A DNA stretch of 64,000 nucleotides from Lepturacanthus savala (taxonomy: Eukaryota; Chordata; Actinopteri; Scombriformes; Trichiuridae): positions 7,477,758 through 7,541,757 of the forward strand of contig CM060468.1 of NCBI GenBank assembly GCA_030544235.1, in the 5' to 3' direction. The notes below the pieces were generated by a model that was given only the letters and a program-made list of their open reading frames with translations, was not told the origin of the DNA and did not search any database. The translations under genes were made by a program, and so were the position numbers. Positions 63,831-64,000 of the stretch are shown piece by piece (position 1 is the first letter of the stretch; every line of letters starts with the position of its first letter).

Positions 63831-64000
63831 AATGATGCAGGGAAAATAAATCAAACACCAATTACGATTGTTGTGATTTTAATTAAACATTTTCATCAAC
63901 TTCACCCCCCGCAATATAAAATGTTTATATAATAAAATTATATATTTAGACCGGACAATATGAGGATTTTACATTTTTTGTATTAGCCCAAGCCTAGTAT

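Larger units (their letters stand above)
58002..64000. other. Region upstream of gdpd5: repeats, no gene seen
   Basis: No protein-coding exon can be supported. The contents are a tRNA-derived SINE, a hairpin-type repeat, a LINE relic, a poly-A at about 60548-60566 and a 20-base C run at 63477-63496. The words TTAAAGGAATAGTTCAC at 62149-62165 are a known fish MITE terminus. The unplaced gdpd5 first exon may be here, but I cannot identify it. Confidence 0.5.

Overview
This window is ordinary nuclear DNA from a vertebrate, most probably a teleost fish (percomorph-like). The evidence is: AT-rich sequence; spliced genes with GT-AG introns; GC-richer exons; (CA)n microsatellites; many short fish-type transposon relics (tRNA-derived SINEs, hAT-like MITEs, L2-like LINE 3' ends); and proteins that match vertebrate families over their whole length. 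I see no operons, CRISPR arrays, prophage or bacterial genes. Family assignments rest on my memory of the protein families. No search was run.

Layout. (1) 1374-1985, + strand: a three-exon gene for a small secreted Ly6/uPAR-type three-finger protein of 77 aa, with a TATA box just upstream. (2) 6346-21869, + strand: samsn1 (HACS1), an SH3 plus SAM adaptor. The conserved short form (335 aa, 8 exons) starts at 15689. Nine further exons at 6346-13310 join it in frame and predict a 683-aa long form with a basic, Ser/Arg/Cys-rich and Gly-Pro-Pro-rich N-terminus. (3) 22996-25977, + strand: hspa13 (STCH), five exons, 442 aa, an Hsp70 ATPase-domain protein of the ER. Its GC-rich promoter carries ZNF143-like and CRE/UPR-like motifs. 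(4) 58001 down to 28804, - strand: gdpd5 (GDE2), a six-transmembrane glycerophosphodiester phosphodiesterase, 15 coding exons, 585 aa, including a 12-kb intron. It converges tail-to-tail with hspa13.

samsn1 followed by hspa13 in the same orientation matches the arrangement I recall on human chromosome 21. gdpd5 is elsewhere in human, so its position here is probably a fish-lineage arrangement. The four genes do not form a pathway: one is a lymphoid-type signalling adaptor, one an ER chaperone-like ATPase, one a cell-surface GPI-cleaving enzyme, and one a secreted Ly6 protein.

The rest of the window (1-1325, 2430-6345, the introns, 25978-28803 and 58002-64000) holds repeats and no further gene that I can support. 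The best follow-up points are: the long samsn1 N-terminus; a gdpd5 C-terminal tail without any cysteine, although the Cys25 partner is kept; a SINE abutting a samsn1 splice acceptor; a perfect 19-bp inverted repeat in a gdpd5 intron; and the composite hspa13 promoter. I did not find anything that looks like a wholly new biological system.
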